Made by a program: the position numbers and the translations under genes. From Coleofasciculaceae cyanobacterium (lineage in GTDB: Bacteria; Cyanobacteriota; Cyanobacteriia; Cyanobacteriales; Xenococcaceae), in NCBI GenBank assembly GCA_036703275.1, contig DATNPK010000108.1, positions 62,001 to 126,000 on the forward strand: a stretch of 64,000 nucleotides of DNA, read 5' to 3'. The notes beneath the pieces are model-generated. The model saw only the letters and a list, made by a program, of their open reading frames with translations. It was not told where the DNA came from and did not search any database. How positions within the stretch are numbered: position 1 is the first letter of the stretch; every line of letters starts with the position of its first letter. Shown here piece by piece: positions 18,766 to 28,428 of the stretch.

Positions 18766-19602
18766 ATGCGATTTTATATTTGTATCACTACAATTGATGC
18801 AGTAGATTCTTTAAAAGAATGTTTGGAAGCAATCTGGCACTCAAGTATTAAGCCACACTGCGTAGTTGTATCAGATGATTCCTCAGCACCAGAAATACAA
18901 AAGCAAAATCAAGATTTAGTAAAACAATATCTTCATACAAACTATGTGGTTGGTTCTCATGCTGGTGTGTGTGCAAATCGTAATTCTGCCCTAAGACGAT
19001 TAACTAGTTTAACCAAGACCGATTTAATTGCTTTTATAGATGATGATATAGTGATCGATCGCGACTTTATCAAAAACGCCTTAGCCATATACCAAAATCT
19101 TACTTCTGAAAGAGAGAAAACTTTTTTAACAGGAGGTATGCCTACAAAACTTTCTTTTCGAGGTTACTTTAGTCCTAGCGATTTGCCTTTGTGTGTAAAT
19201 CTCCATACAGCAGTGTTTACTGCTGCTTTTTTTAAAACTGAAAAATGGGATGAAAACATTTTTTTTGGCTATGAAGATGCTTTACTTTGTTTAAGAGCAA
19301 TTAAGCATGGTTATCGAATCTTGCATTGTCCAGAGCTTAAGACAACTGATACTCGTGTTGCTAAAAGTAGCCTCACCCTAAAAAAGATAGGTAAGCTTAC
19401 AGAATACCATTTATACATAGAAGCTGGTCGTCTATATGTCGGTATCCAACGCTACAAGAATATAAATCCGAATCCAATAAAACTAAGATTATTCTTAATA
19501 ATTTATTATATTCATATGACTATTTATTTGATAAAAAATAGAGCTTTGAGAGGTTGGTTAAAAATTAATTACTATTCTAAAAGCAAGCATTTTTTAAAAT
19601 AA
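18766..19602 (+). CDS. Family 2 glycosyltransferase
   Basis: 278 residues. FYICITTIDAVDSLKECLEAI, CVVVSDDSSAPE, GSHAGVCANRNSAL, LIAFIDDDIVIDRDF (DxD near 93), and a FFGYEDALLCLRAIKHGY segment with the ED pair near 165. It is a short GT-A transferase. It is tightly coupled to the GT4 gene ending at 18764. The C-terminal 60 residues are basic and partly hydrophobic, as often seen in membrane-associated GT2 enzymes. Confidence 0.82.
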   Translation: MRFYICITTIDAVDSLKECLEAIWHSSIKPHCVVVSDDSSAPEIQKQNQDLVKQYLHTNYVVGSHAGVCANRNSALRRLTSLTKTDLIAFIDDDIVIDRDFIKNALAIYQNLTSEREKTFLTGGMPTKLSFRGYFSPSDLPLCVNLHTAVFTAAFFKTEKWDENIFFGYEDALLCLRAIKHGYRILHCPELKTTDTRVAKSSLTLKKIGKLTEYHLYIEAGRLYVGIQRYKNINPNPIKLRLFLIIYYIHMTIYLIKNRALRGWLKINYYSKSKHFLK

Positions 19603-19652
19603 AGCTTTTTAGTTTCTTAAATATTCAAACATAAATCTATTTTAGTAAATAC

Positions 19653-20624
19653 GTGAAAATAACTGTCATCATCCCTACTTATCGTCGTGCAGTAGATTTA
19701 AATCGCTGTTTGACAGGATTCAAAAAACAAGTGCGACCTGCCGATGAAATATTGGTAGCTGTTCGAGATACCGATAGCTCGACTTGCGAATTTCTGAAGA
19801 CTTTTGATTCACAATCCCTACCTCTAAAGATTTTAACGGTCAAAGTGACTGGGGTAGTTGCTGCCATGAATGTAGGTCTAGATTCTGCTACGGGTGATAT
19901 TGTTAGCTTTATTGATGATGATGCCGTACCTCATGTCGATTGGTTGGCTAAAATAGAGGCTTATTTTTTGGCTGATGAGGAAATAGGTGGGGTAGGCGGT
20001 CGCGATCGCATATATCAAGACAATCGGTTAGTAGAAGGTAGAGAACCAGTTGTAGGAAAGCTGCGTTGGTTTGGCAGAATGATTCCATACCATCATATAG
20101 GAGTAGGACCCAAGCGTGAAGTCGACATTCTCAAAGGAGTCAACATGAGCTATCGACGCACAGCGATCGGCGATCGACATTTCGATAAACGGATGAAGGG
20201 GACTGGAGCGCAGGTACATTTTGAAGTGGCTTTTTGTCTGAGTCTTAAACGTGCTGGCTGGAAATTAATTTACGATCCTCAAATTCTGGTCGCTCACTAT
20301 TTAGCACAGCGTTTTGATGAAGACCAGCGCCAGCAAGTTAATCCCATTGCATACTCCAATAGCGTACACAATCAAACTCTAGCGATACTAGAACACTTTT
20401 TACCCCCCCAAAGAATCATATTTGCTCTGTGGTCAATTTTTGTCGGCACAAGAGGAGCTTATGGGATAGGTCAACTATTTCGATTTTTACCTACAGAAGG
20501 TACATTAGCCTGGAAAAAATGGTTACTTTCAATGCAAGGTCGCAGACAAGGATGGTTAACTTGGCAGGAAAGTAATCGCTTAAAATCCAACTCTACTACC
20601 TTGAGTAAGGAGATAATGCGGTGA
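19653..20624 (+). CDS. Family 2 glycosyltransferase
   Basis: 323 residues. ITVIIPTYRRAVDLNRCLTGFKKQ, LKILTVKVTGVVAAMNVGLDSATGDIVSFIDDDAVPHVDWL (DxD near 89), GGVGGRDRIY, VDILKGVNMSYRR, and an E of HFEVAFCLSLKRAGW in the base position near 195. Its last four bases overlap the GTG start of the following polymerase gene (GTGA), a sign of translational coupling. Confidence 0.85.
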   Translation: MKITVIIPTYRRAVDLNRCLTGFKKQVRPADEILVAVRDTDSSTCEFLKTFDSQSLPLKILTVKVTGVVAAMNVGLDSATGDIVSFIDDDAVPHVDWLAKIEAYFLADEEIGGVGGRDRIYQDNRLVEGREPVVGKLRWFGRMIPYHHIGVGPKREVDILKGVNMSYRRTAIGDRHFDKRMKGTGAQVHFEVAFCLSLKRAGWKLIYDPQILVAHYLAQRFDEDQRQQVNPIAYSNSVHNQTLAILEHFLPPQRIIFALWSIFVGTRGAYGIGQLFRFLPTEGTLAWKKWLLSMQGRRQGWLTWQESNRLKSNSTTLSKEIMR

Positions 20625-22087
20625 GTTATCAGCCAAAACTTTCAAGTAATATTTCTGGTAGTAATTTTTTCTTTAAACTCACGCCCATAAAAGCTTGGAA
20701 AGCACTATTGTATCTCGCTTTGGCAATCTCGATTGGTTTGTTAATAGGCGGTAGCGTTGCCATAATTACTTTTCCAGTGGGTTCTCTTGCCGTAGGATGG
20801 TTGCTCTATCGTCGCTATCCCTTATTTTACTGTAGTTTTACCTTGTGGATGTGGTTGGTCGGTCCTTTAATTCGCCGTATCATCGATTTTCGTTGCGGTT
20901 ATCTAACTCCTGGATCCTGGCAGCTTACACCGCTGTTAGTTACCTCGATTTCTATCTTAACCATAATAAAACACACGCCTAAAGCCCACAAACAGGGGGG
21001 CTTACCTTTTGTTATTCCAGCTGCTTGTAGCCTGTATGGTTGTTTATTATCCATCATCAATGATGGATTTTCCGCTCGACTGATAGTAGTTTTTCTTGGT
21101 TGGTTAGTCCCTGTTGTCTTTGGCTTTCATATATTCATACACTGGCAAGATTATCCAAGTTATCGCCAAAATATTCAGCGCACCTTCCTCTGGGGCGTAT
21201 TATTTATGGGATTTTATGGCATTATCCAATATGTATTTGCACCACCATGGGATTGCTTCTACCTTATAGAACATATGAACCAGGGTTTTGCCACAGCGTC
21301 ATCGAGTTTTGGCATTCCCGAGCCTTTTGGTATTAGAGTGTTTAGCTCTATGACTTCTCCTCAAGATTTTGCTGCTACAATGACGGCAGGTTTGATTTTA
21401 TTATTTTGTATTCGGGGAAATCAGCAAGCATTGGCAGGTGGATTTGGTTATTTATCATTTTTACTTTCTCTAGCGCGTTCTGCTTGGATAAGCTGGATAG
21501 TAAGCATATTAGCTTATTTCCGCGTCCTTAAATCTAATTTGCAAATACGCATGATGGTTGGAATAATGGTAACTGCACTACTGATCGTACCTATTGTTAG
21601 AATAGAACCATTTTCTACCGTAATTGGCGATCGCATAACATCTCTAACTAACGCGGATAGTGATGGTAGTTATCAATCGAGATTGGAAGCTAACAATGTT
21701 CTAATAGGTCATGCAATAACCGAGTTTGTCGGTCAAGGAATTCAACATCCCAGCCCAAATATAAAATTAAACAACGATTTTGTAATTGGTGATAATAATA
21801 TATTGCTGCTTTGGTTTGCCCTTGGTTGGACGGGAGCATTACCCTATACATTAAGCATAATGACACTTATTTTCCAGATTCGGCAAATATGTATGAGGAA
21901 TAGCGATCTTGTATTGCATGCAGTTTATGCAGTTATTTTGGGGCTTTTATCTCAAATATTCTTTAAAACCATAACAGATGGAGCGATGGCAATAATTTTA
22001 TGGGGGTTTATCGGCATAGGAAACTCGGCTCGTAATTACTATTTATTTCAAAATCAACTACAAAAATCTTCAAATCGTCTCGGCTAA
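20621..22087 (+). CDS. Wzy/WaaL-like O-antigen polymerase or ligase membrane protein
   Basis: 488 residues. It starts with GTG, overlapping the TGA of the upstream GT2 gene, and an AAGGAG lies upstream. About ten hydrophobic segments are visible, for example 29-66, 72-87, 105-118, 128-150, 155-175, 190-210, 257-275, 282-312, 322-340, 393-412 and 435-460. A periplasmic loop between the later helices holds short polar stretches (SLTNADSDGSYQSRLEANN, near 340-360) with Arg residues, as in O-antigen polymerases and ligases. It probably joins or transfers glycan repeat units on the periplasmic face. Wzy and WaaL cannot be told apart by eye. Confidence 0.78.
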   Translation: MSYQPKLSSNISGSNFFFKLTPIKAWKALLYLALAISIGLLIGGSVAIITFPVGSLAVGWLLYRRYPLFYCSFTLWMWLVGPLIRRIIDFRCGYLTPGSWQLTPLLVTSISILTIIKHTPKAHKQGGLPFVIPAACSLYGCLLSIINDGFSARLIVVFLGWLVPVVFGFHIFIHWQDYPSYRQNIQRTFLWGVLFMGFYGIIQYVFAPPWDCFYLIEHMNQGFATASSSFGIPEPFGIRVFSSMTSPQDFAATMTAGLILLFCIRGNQQALAGGFGYLSFLLSLARSAWISWIVSILAYFRVLKSNLQIRMMVGIMVTALLIVPIVRIEPFSTVIGDRITSLTNADSDGSYQSRLEANNVLIGHAITEFVGQGIQHPSPNIKLNNDFVIGDNNILLLWFALGWTGALPYTLSIMTLIFQIRQICMRNSDLVLHAVYAVILGLLSQIFFKTITDGAMAIILWGFIGIGNSARNYYLFQNQLQKSSNRLG

Positions 22088-22192
22088 AACAAATTTATGT
22101 GTAGCAAACATCGATCGAATTGATAGTCGGCAGCCGTTTCCTTGCTGCGCTGATAGCTGGGCAAAGCCTTTTATTTTGGATAGTTTTTTTAG

Positions 22193-23572
22193 ATGAAAAT
22201 TAGAAAGATTGTAGCTTTGGTATTAATATTTTTGCTGACAGCAAGTTTAGTATTAAGTCGTAACATCAAAGCTATTAGTTCTCCCAAAGAAAATTATCAG
22301 ATTCAAGCCAAGCCATCGGATAATTTTGTTGAGTCTTTGGGAATTAATACCAAATTTGGTTTTTGTCCTGGTAATCTCTGCGATAATTATTCAAAGGTTA
22401 AAGCTTTGTTAGCCGAACTAGGCATTCGCTACATTAGAGATATACCCTATCCTGAATCCTGGCGTAAAAGAAGCGATCTTTATGAAGATTATGGTATTCG
22501 TATGCTGGCGGAAACTGGTCGTATTTGGGGAGGACCATTAGATTCGACCAAAATTCCCACCCAACTCGATGCTATTAAATTTTGGGGAAAAGCGATCTCT
22601 GGCATAGCTGGTGCGAATGAATATGATAGTTCATACTTTCACTCCTGCAAAGAATCTGAAGGCTGCGATCCCAACTGGTCTGAAGAAAGCTGGTCACAAA
22701 GTTATCGTGAATACCAACAACGATTATACGCTCTAGCAAAAGCAGAGCCTGAACTAAGAGATCTTCCTGTAGTCATGGGTCCTATGGCAGAATTAAATAG
22801 TTTAGAACAAGTCGACGATCTTAGCGATAGTTGCGATAAAGGAAACGACCATCCTTATGCGGGTTGGGGTAAGCCATCTCAGGAGTCAGGAGCGGGAGAA
22901 AAAAGCTTTAGATCGATCGACGAAGTAGTAGCGAAAGTTCAACAAGTTTGTCCAGGTAAGAAACTGTGGATTACTGAAACAGGATATAACCAAGAATCGA
23001 TAACTCCCCAAGCTCAAGCTAAATACTTACCACGAATTTATGCTAACTACTATCTACAGGGTCAGATTGAAAAAACTTTCCTGTTTGAATTACTCAATGC
23101 AATTGGAACTGAAACATCTTTTGGAATAATCAATACCGATCTTCAGCCCACACCTGCTTATTATGCCATCAAAAATATGATTTCTCTGTTAAAAGAGGCG
23201 AATTGGAATCAGAAAACGCAATCTTGGCAATATCCCGATTTTGAGCCTAGTTCTCTCGAACTTACCTTTGAAGGTGATAATAGCGATCTTAAACATTTAC
23301 TACTGCAAAAAAGCAATGGAACTTTTTATCTGCTTATCTGGCAAGAAGTTTATGTCTATGATTCTCGACTAGATAAAGATATACTAAATCCAGACCGTCC
23401 AATAAAACTCAAACTCGATGGAGAAGTTATTGAAAAAGCCAACAAGCACCTTTTATACAATGAAAGCGATCCATCTAAGATAGTTCCCTTAAAGACGTGG
23501 ACAAATGTATCGAGCCTCATGCTAGATGTACCCGACCATATATTAGTATTAGAATTTACGCTAAAAGATTAA
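22193..23572 (+). CDS. Secreted clan GH-A glycoside hydrolase-like protein, intact copy
   Basis: 459 residues. An N-terminal hydrophobic segment (IVALVLIFLLTASLVLS, residues 6-22) after KIRK looks like a signal peptide or anchor. The body fits a TIM-barrel hydrolase: GANEYD near 140 offers the Asn-Glu acid/base pair, and KKLWITETGY near 258 offers the nucleophile Glu of clan GH-A. Cys pairs (FGFCPGNLCDN near 55-62, HSCKESEGCD near 150-158) suggest disulfides and a periplasmic or extracellular site. A C-terminal beta-rich domain starts near 345. It may trim or edit the surface glycan made by this locus. A decaying duplicate lies at 26254-27675. Confidence 0.75.
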   Translation: MKIRKIVALVLIFLLTASLVLSRNIKAISSPKENYQIQAKPSDNFVESLGINTKFGFCPGNLCDNYSKVKALLAELGIRYIRDIPYPESWRKRSDLYEDYGIRMLAETGRIWGGPLDSTKIPTQLDAIKFWGKAISGIAGANEYDSSYFHSCKESEGCDPNWSEESWSQSYREYQQRLYALAKAEPELRDLPVVMGPMAELNSLEQVDDLSDSCDKGNDHPYAGWGKPSQESGAGEKSFRSIDEVVAKVQQVCPGKKLWITETGYNQESITPQAQAKYLPRIYANYYLQGQIEKTFLFELLNAIGTETSFGIINTDLQPTPAYYAIKNMISLLKEANWNQKTQSWQYPDFEPSSLELTFEGDNSDLKHLLLQKSNGTFYLLIWQEVYVYDSRLDKDILNPDRPIKLKLDGEVIEKANKHLLYNESDPSKIVPLKTWTNVSSLMLDVPDHILVLEFTLKD

Positions 23573-23605
23573 ATAAAAATTGTACTAAAGTACAAAATTA
23601 TTGAA

Positions 23606-24757
23606 ATGAAGCTTTTAATTATTAGTCATTCCTGTGTTACTCCAATTAACCAACAGTTTTACGCCGAACTAGAACGACAAAATAATTGGCTAATAACTAT
23701 CGTAGCTCCTAATAATTGGAAAACTGAGTACGGTAAGGTTTTAAGCTTAGAACCCTGGTCCGATTATCAAGGAAAACTAGTGGGTATTCCAGTTTTGTTA
23801 TCGGGAAATATTCCCCTGCATATTTACCGTTCCACATTTATTCGCTTATTAAAAGAACTAAAACCTGACTTTATCTACGTTCATCAAGAGCCTTACGCCA
23901 TTCAAACCGCTCAAGTCTATTTAGCAAATAGCTTAACTATTAATAAACCGATCGCTTTTTTTACTTGGCAAAATATTTATAAACGATATCCCCTAATTTT
24001 CGATCAAATTGAAAAATTTACCTTAAAAAATAGCAGCGTTGCTTTTACGGGTTCTCGTAGTGCTGAAGAAGTTTTAAGAAAAAAAGGTTTTCAAGGAAAC
24101 TGTATTATGCTACCTTCAGGAATTAATACAGACATTTATACTGATTCTCATGAAGCTCAAACATTAAAAGAAACTTTACGGAAAACCAGAAGTGAAGTGA
24201 TTATCGGCTATCTGGGTCGAATTGTTGTCGAAAAAGGTCTCAAAACCTTATTGCAAGCTTTGCATAAGATTAAAGAACTTCCCTGGCAACTAGTCATGGT
24301 TGGTACTGGTGAGTATGAAACTGAGTTCAAACAAATTGCACGAGAGCTTCAAATCAACCACAAAATCAACTATCTAGGATATGTCCCTCACACCAAAGCT
24401 CCTCTTTATCTTTCAGCCTTTGATTTATTAGTTTTACCCTCAGAAACACAACCTAATTGGAAAGAACAGTTCGGTCGTGTAATTATTGAATCAATGGCTT
24501 GCGGTACACCAGTAATCGGTTCAAATTCTGGAGAAATTCCTTATTTAATTGAAGCTACTGGCGGTGGCTTGACATTTCCCGAGGCGCAACCTGAAGCCTT
24601 AGCACGACAATTAAGTAAGTTAGTTGAAGATCGAGATCTACGCTCGGATCTCGGTCAAAAAGGTCATCAAGCAGTAGTAGAAAATTATACTAATAGCACA
24701 TTAGTCCGAGGTTTTGCTGCGACTATTGAAAAAGTGGTAGAAGCAGAGAAAAAGTGA
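23606..24757 (+). CDS. GT4-type glycosyltransferase
   Basis: 383 residues. KLLIISHSCVTPINQQFYAELE at the N-terminus, IAFFTWQNIYKRYPL, AFTGSRSAEEVL, LPSGINTDIYT, IIGYLGRIVVEKGLKTLLQAL near 200, LVMVGTGEYETEF, INYLGYVPHTKAPLYLSAFDLLVLPSE, and FGRVIIESMACGTPVIGSNSGEIP (EX7E) near 295. The N-terminal lobe lacks the usual GGAE loop and instead has VTPINQQ, a feature of the ExpE/WcaI-like subgroup. It lies 33 nt after the hydrolase-like gene. Confidence 0.84.
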   Translation: MKLLIISHSCVTPINQQFYAELERQNNWLITIVAPNNWKTEYGKVLSLEPWSDYQGKLVGIPVLLSGNIPLHIYRSTFIRLLKELKPDFIYVHQEPYAIQTAQVYLANSLTINKPIAFFTWQNIYKRYPLIFDQIEKFTLKNSSVAFTGSRSAEEVLRKKGFQGNCIMLPSGINTDIYTDSHEAQTLKETLRKTRSEVIIGYLGRIVVEKGLKTLLQALHKIKELPWQLVMVGTGEYETEFKQIARELQINHKINYLGYVPHTKAPLYLSAFDLLVLPSETQPNWKEQFGRVIIESMACGTPVIGSNSGEIPYLIEATGGGLTFPEAQPEALARQLSKLVEDRDLRSDLGQKGHQAVVENYTNSTLVRGFAATIEKVVEAEKK

Positions 24758-24901
24758 GACGTACTACTATAAAATAATTAGATCTGCTCGGTGTACAAAA
24801 AGTGAGGGTTTCAATTGAGTTATGCCTTTAACCTTACATAAGCCAGTAAAAACCTCAATACATATTGAGAAATAACTAAGATTTCAATAAGGCAATAATA
24901 G

Positions 24902-26044
24902 ATGAAAATTTTGTTTTTAGATCAAAGTGGCAGTTTAGGCGGAGCAGAATTATGTCTTCTGGATCTTGCTAAATTTTATCAAGATTCTTGTCTAGTTGGT
25001 CTATTTGTTGATGGTTCGTTTAAAGAAGCTTTGGATAACCATCAAATTGCCGTTCGCATTTTGTCAACTCAGCAACTGGGAATCCGCAAAGATAGCAATT
25101 TTTGGCAAAGTATTAGTAATGTCGGGCAAATTATCCCTTTAATTAACAAAGTTATTCAACTTAGTCGCACTTATGACTTAATCTACTCTAATACTCAAAA
25201 AGCATTAGTTGTCGGTGCGATCGCTAGTTTTCTTACTAAAAAACCTCTAATTTATCATTTACACGATATTCTCTCGACCGAGCATTTTAGTCGCACTAAT
25301 CAACAAATAGCAGTATTCTTTGCTAATCGCTTTGCTTCATTAGTTGTTGCCAACTCTCAAGCTAGCAAAACTGCTTTTATCACCGCAGGAGGAAAAGAGG
25401 AATTAGTTGAAGTAGTTTATAATGGCTTCGATCTAGAACAATATCAGATCGATGAATATCGCGTTAGCCAATTGAAACACCAGCTTAGTTTAGAGGGGCA
25501 ATATATCATCGGTCATTTTAGCCGTCTCTCTCCCTGGAAAGGTCAGCATATTTTAATCGAAGCACTCACCCATTGTCCCCAAGCTACAGCAATTTTGGTG
25601 GGGGATGCCTTGTTTGGAGAAGAGGAATATGTAAAGCAATTACACGAACAAGTAGAGCGATTGCAATTAGGCGATCGCGTCCGTTTTCTGGGCTTTAGGA
25701 CGGATATTCCCGAGCTAATGTCAATGTGCGATCTAATCGTTCACACTTCCACTGCCCCCGAACCTTTTGGACGAGTTATTGTCGAAGCAATGCTTTGTGG
25801 TAAACCGATTGTAGCTAGCGCAGCAGGAGGGGCAATAGAGTTAATCCAAAACAACCATACAGGATGGTTGACGACCCCAGGAAATATTTTGCAGCTAGCA
25901 GAAATTATCAATCAATGTTTTCAACAACCTGATATAACTAAAAAGATTGCCCAAGCTGGAAAAATTGCTGCTATCCAACGTTTTAAATTATCTGCAATCG
26001 AACAGCAAATTGACAATTTATTATGCCAAAAGATAAATAATTAA
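24902..26044 (+). CDS. GT4-type glycosyltransferase (parent of the pseudogene at 27678)
   Basis: 380 residues. MKILFLDQSGSLGGAELCLLDLAK (acceptor loop), LIYHLHDILSTEHF, VVANSQASKTAFI, VVYNGFDLEQY, IIGHFSRLSPWKGQHILIEAL near 203, ATAILVGDALFGEEEY, VRFLGFRTDIPELMSMCDLIVHTSTAPEPFGRVIVEAMLCGKPIVAS (EX7E) near 285. It is a complete GT-B enzyme. The first 40 codons reappear at 27678-27800 as a broken copy, so the gene was part of a duplication. Confidence 0.85.
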   Translation: MKILFLDQSGSLGGAELCLLDLAKFYQDSCLVGLFVDGSFKEALDNHQIAVRILSTQQLGIRKDSNFWQSISNVGQIIPLINKVIQLSRTYDLIYSNTQKALVVGAIASFLTKKPLIYHLHDILSTEHFSRTNQQIAVFFANRFASLVVANSQASKTAFITAGGKEELVEVVYNGFDLEQYQIDEYRVSQLKHQLSLEGQYIIGHFSRLSPWKGQHILIEALTHCPQATAILVGDALFGEEEYVKQLHEQVERLQLGDRVRFLGFRTDIPELMSMCDLIVHTSTAPEPFGRVIVEAMLCGKPIVASAAGGAIELIQNNHTGWLTTPGNILQLAEIINQCFQQPDITKKIAQAGKIAAIQRFKLSAIEQQIDNLLCQKINN

Positions 26045-26253
26045 ATTTAATTTTAAGAAAAATATTTCAAAGTCTTATTTTAAATTGTTTTAGCTGTTTA
26101 AGTGTACATTATCTTTAAAAGTTTTCTCTTTAATCTTGTCAAAATCTATTAATAAAGACATAATAGTGATGATTTTGTGGGGATTAGATGATCTGCCCGA
26201 CATTACTATTTCTTGACAGCAAATTCTTTTGCAGCTAAAGGAGATAAATACTA

Positions 26254-27675
26254 ATGAAAATTAGTAGAATGCTTAGGCCAATTGTCTTGCTGATAATTAC
26301 AGCAAGTTTGATAATAAAGCTAAATGTTAATGCAGCTAATGTAACCGAAACCTTCAACGTTAAAGCTAAATCTTCTGATAGTTTTGTCGAGTCTGTGGGC
26401 ATCAATACTAAATTCGGTTATTGTCCAGGTCGTCTTTGTGATAATTATTTAGAGGTTAAAGAATTATTAGCAGAGTCAGGAATTCGCTATATCCGAGATA
26501 TACCCTATCCTGAACCTGGGCGCATCCGAAAAGATATCTATAAAGATCTTGGTATTAGAATGGCAGCAGAAATTGTACGTACCTGGGGACAACCTTTAGA
26601 CAAAGAGAATATAATCTCTCAACTAATTGCTATCAAAAAATGGGGCAAAATGATTGTTGGTATTATCGGGATCAATGAATACGATAATCCTGTAATTCAT
26701 TCCTGTGAAAAAACAAAAGGTTGCGATCTTGATTGGTCGGAAAAAAACTGGCCAGAAAAATATACTCGCTTTCAGAAAAAAGTTTATCAAGCAGTAAAAA
26801 GCGATCGCAATTTACAAGATATACCTGTAGTATTGGGTCCAATGGCTTATCTAAATAACATCAAAAAAATAGGTGATGTTAGTCATAGTTGCGACAAAGG
26901 TAACGATCATTCTTATCCAGGTGCGTGGAGTAAGCCATCTCAAGAATCAGGCGGCGCGGGGAATAGAAGTGGTTCTAGACCTATAGATGAAGTAGTGGCA
27001 ATAGTGCAGCAAGTTTGTCCCGATCGAAAACTGTGGATTACTGAAACGGGATACAAATCAGGAATTGAGGGACAACCAAATAAACATTTGGTAAGTCGTC
27101 AAGCTAAAGCAAAATATCTACCACGAATTTATGCCAACTATTTTGAACAAGGAGAGATTGAAAAGACTTTTTTGTTCGAGTTACTCGAACCAACTAATGA
27201 CAGAACAGCATTTGGTATTGTTGATATTAATCTTGACCCTACACCTGCATACTATGGCATTAAAAATTTAATCTCCTTGTTGGGGGAAGCAACTTGGGAT
27301 CGTTAAGAACAGATTTGGCACTATCCTACTCAGGAAACTGATTTCTTGAAATATACCTTACATGGAGATCTGCGGGATCTCAAACACTTATTGCTGCAAA
27401 AGAGCGATCGAACATTTGATTTACTTATTTGGCAAGAAGTCTATGTTTACGATAACCAACTACATCAGAATATAACTAATCCAGACCGTGAAATTAGACT
27501 TCAACTTGATGATGCAACTATTAAATCAGCTAAGACTTACCGTTTATATAATGAAACTGAGCCATCGGCAAAACTATCTCCCCTAGAGACTTGGACTAAT
27601 GTCTCGAAGCTCTCTCTTGCCGTGCCTGATGACATCTTAGTCGTAGAATTCATGGCATCTACCAAGGGACAATGA
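26254..27675 (+). pseudogene. Second copy of the clan GH-A hydrolase-like gene, broken by one nonsense codon
   Basis: The frame from 26254 runs 350 codons to TAA at 27304-27306 and continues open in the same frame to 27675. Joined, the product would be 473 residues, the size of the intact gene at 22193-23572. The two align along their whole length (FVESVGINTKFGYCPGRLCDNY, GINEYDN, KLWITETGYKSG, EQIWHYPTQETDF after the stop, then LKHLLLQKSDRTF). At the stop the intact copy has Lys in WNQKTQSW, so an AAA to TAA change explains it. Both catalytic Glu residues lie in the first part, so a truncated product lacking the C-terminal beta domain might still be made. A signal-type N-terminus (LLIITASLIIKLNVNA) and a GGAGATAA upstream are kept. 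Confidence 0.85.
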
Positions 27676-27677
27676 CT

Positions 27678-27801
27678 ATGAAGATTTTGTTTCTGGATTA
27701 AAGTGGTAACTTAGGAGGTGCAGGGTTAAACCTTTTGGATTTGGCAAAGTTTTATCGATCCTCTTGTTTAGTCTGTCTATTTTCTGATGGTTTATTTAAA
27801 G
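27678..27801 (+). pseudogene. 5' remnant of a GT4 gene, duplicate of 24902-26044
   Basis: Read from the ATG at 27678 the frame gives MKILFLD, a TAA stop, then SGNLGGAGLNLLDLAKFYRSSCLVCLFSDGLFK. This matches MKILFLDQSGSLGGAELCLLDLAKFYQDSCLVGLFVDGSFK of the intact GT4 at 24902. The stop replaces Gln (CAA to TAA). The copy is cut at 27801/27802 by the end of an IS1-family element; the rest of the gene is not found on the far side, so it has been lost. It starts 3 nt after the end of the duplicated hydrolase-like gene. Confidence 0.85.
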
Positions 27802-28040
27802 GGCGTTGGTGAATGCATAATGTTTTAAACAGAAGCAGGTATAGTTTTGAATCTTAAATAAAATAACAGCAGACGAATAGAATATCTGAGCATATCTAGA
27901 GATTTGGAATAACAGAGAGTTTTACGATGTAATCTAGCTAAATAGTAGCGAAGACGAGTATTTTCTCCCTCAACCCTGGTCATATATGTTTTGCTTACCA
28001 AATGCTCTTCAGGTTGAATGTACATCGGATAAACTTTCCA

Positions 28041-28127
28041 ACGCAGCGCGTACGCGGACGTGCCTCCAGGCACTAATCCTTTAGGGCAGATCGTCGTCTT
28101 CGACGACTGGGACGCGAATGCGTCCGC
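28041..28127. repeat. Palindromic repeat cluster inserted in the IS1 copy A transposase
   Basis: In the minus-strand transposase, WYVT and WKVYP should be separated by two codons, as in copy B (YVTDGWKVYP). Here about 87 nt separate them. The extra DNA holds nested inverted repeats (GCGGACGC/GCGTCCGC, GTCGTCGAAGACGAC) and the TCCTTTAGG module found in the other interspersed repeats of this window. Confidence 0.75.
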
Positions 28128-28287
28128 GTGACATACCAAAAGCTATGCCAGCATTTAACAATCTGCCAAATCTGCTCGAAAGTTTCAGGAGAGCGATCGC
28201 CAACACTCCAGAGTATAATTCCCTTCTTCTGGTGATTTACTACTGTCCAAATCCAAAATTTATTCTTTTTGCAACCCACAAAAGTTT

Positions 28288-28309
28288 GTCCTAAAGGATA
28301 AGCTACGCA
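28288..28309. repeat. Short interspersed repeat inside IS1 copy A, host site of copy B
   Basis: The sequence TCCTAAAGGATAAGCTACGC interrupts the transposase between DEL and TFVGC, where related elements are continuous (DELETF). It includes the TCCT-AGGA hairpin module. The last eight bases, GCTACGCA at 28302-28309, are the target site duplicated by the inner IS. Confidence 0.75.
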
Positions 28310-28401
28310 GGCGTTGGTAAATTAGGGTATGATTTTCTAACAAGAAGATCGCTAATTAAATAGTCAAATAAATCTGAACTTCGATGCAATGTCCTGAATG
28401 T

Positions 28402-28428
28402 CCTAAAGGACTAGCTTCGCGTCGTAAA
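28402..28428. repeat. 27-nt in-frame repeat insertion after CPEC of the copy B transposase
   Basis: Relatives of this transposase read MQCPEC-x-STHINKNG without a gap. Here nine codons (PKGLASRRK) are added. Their DNA, CCTAAAGGACTAGCTTCGCG followed by TCGTAAA, is the same TCCTAAAGGA plus GCTTCGC module seen in the interspersed repeats of the window. The frame is kept. Confidence 0.75.
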
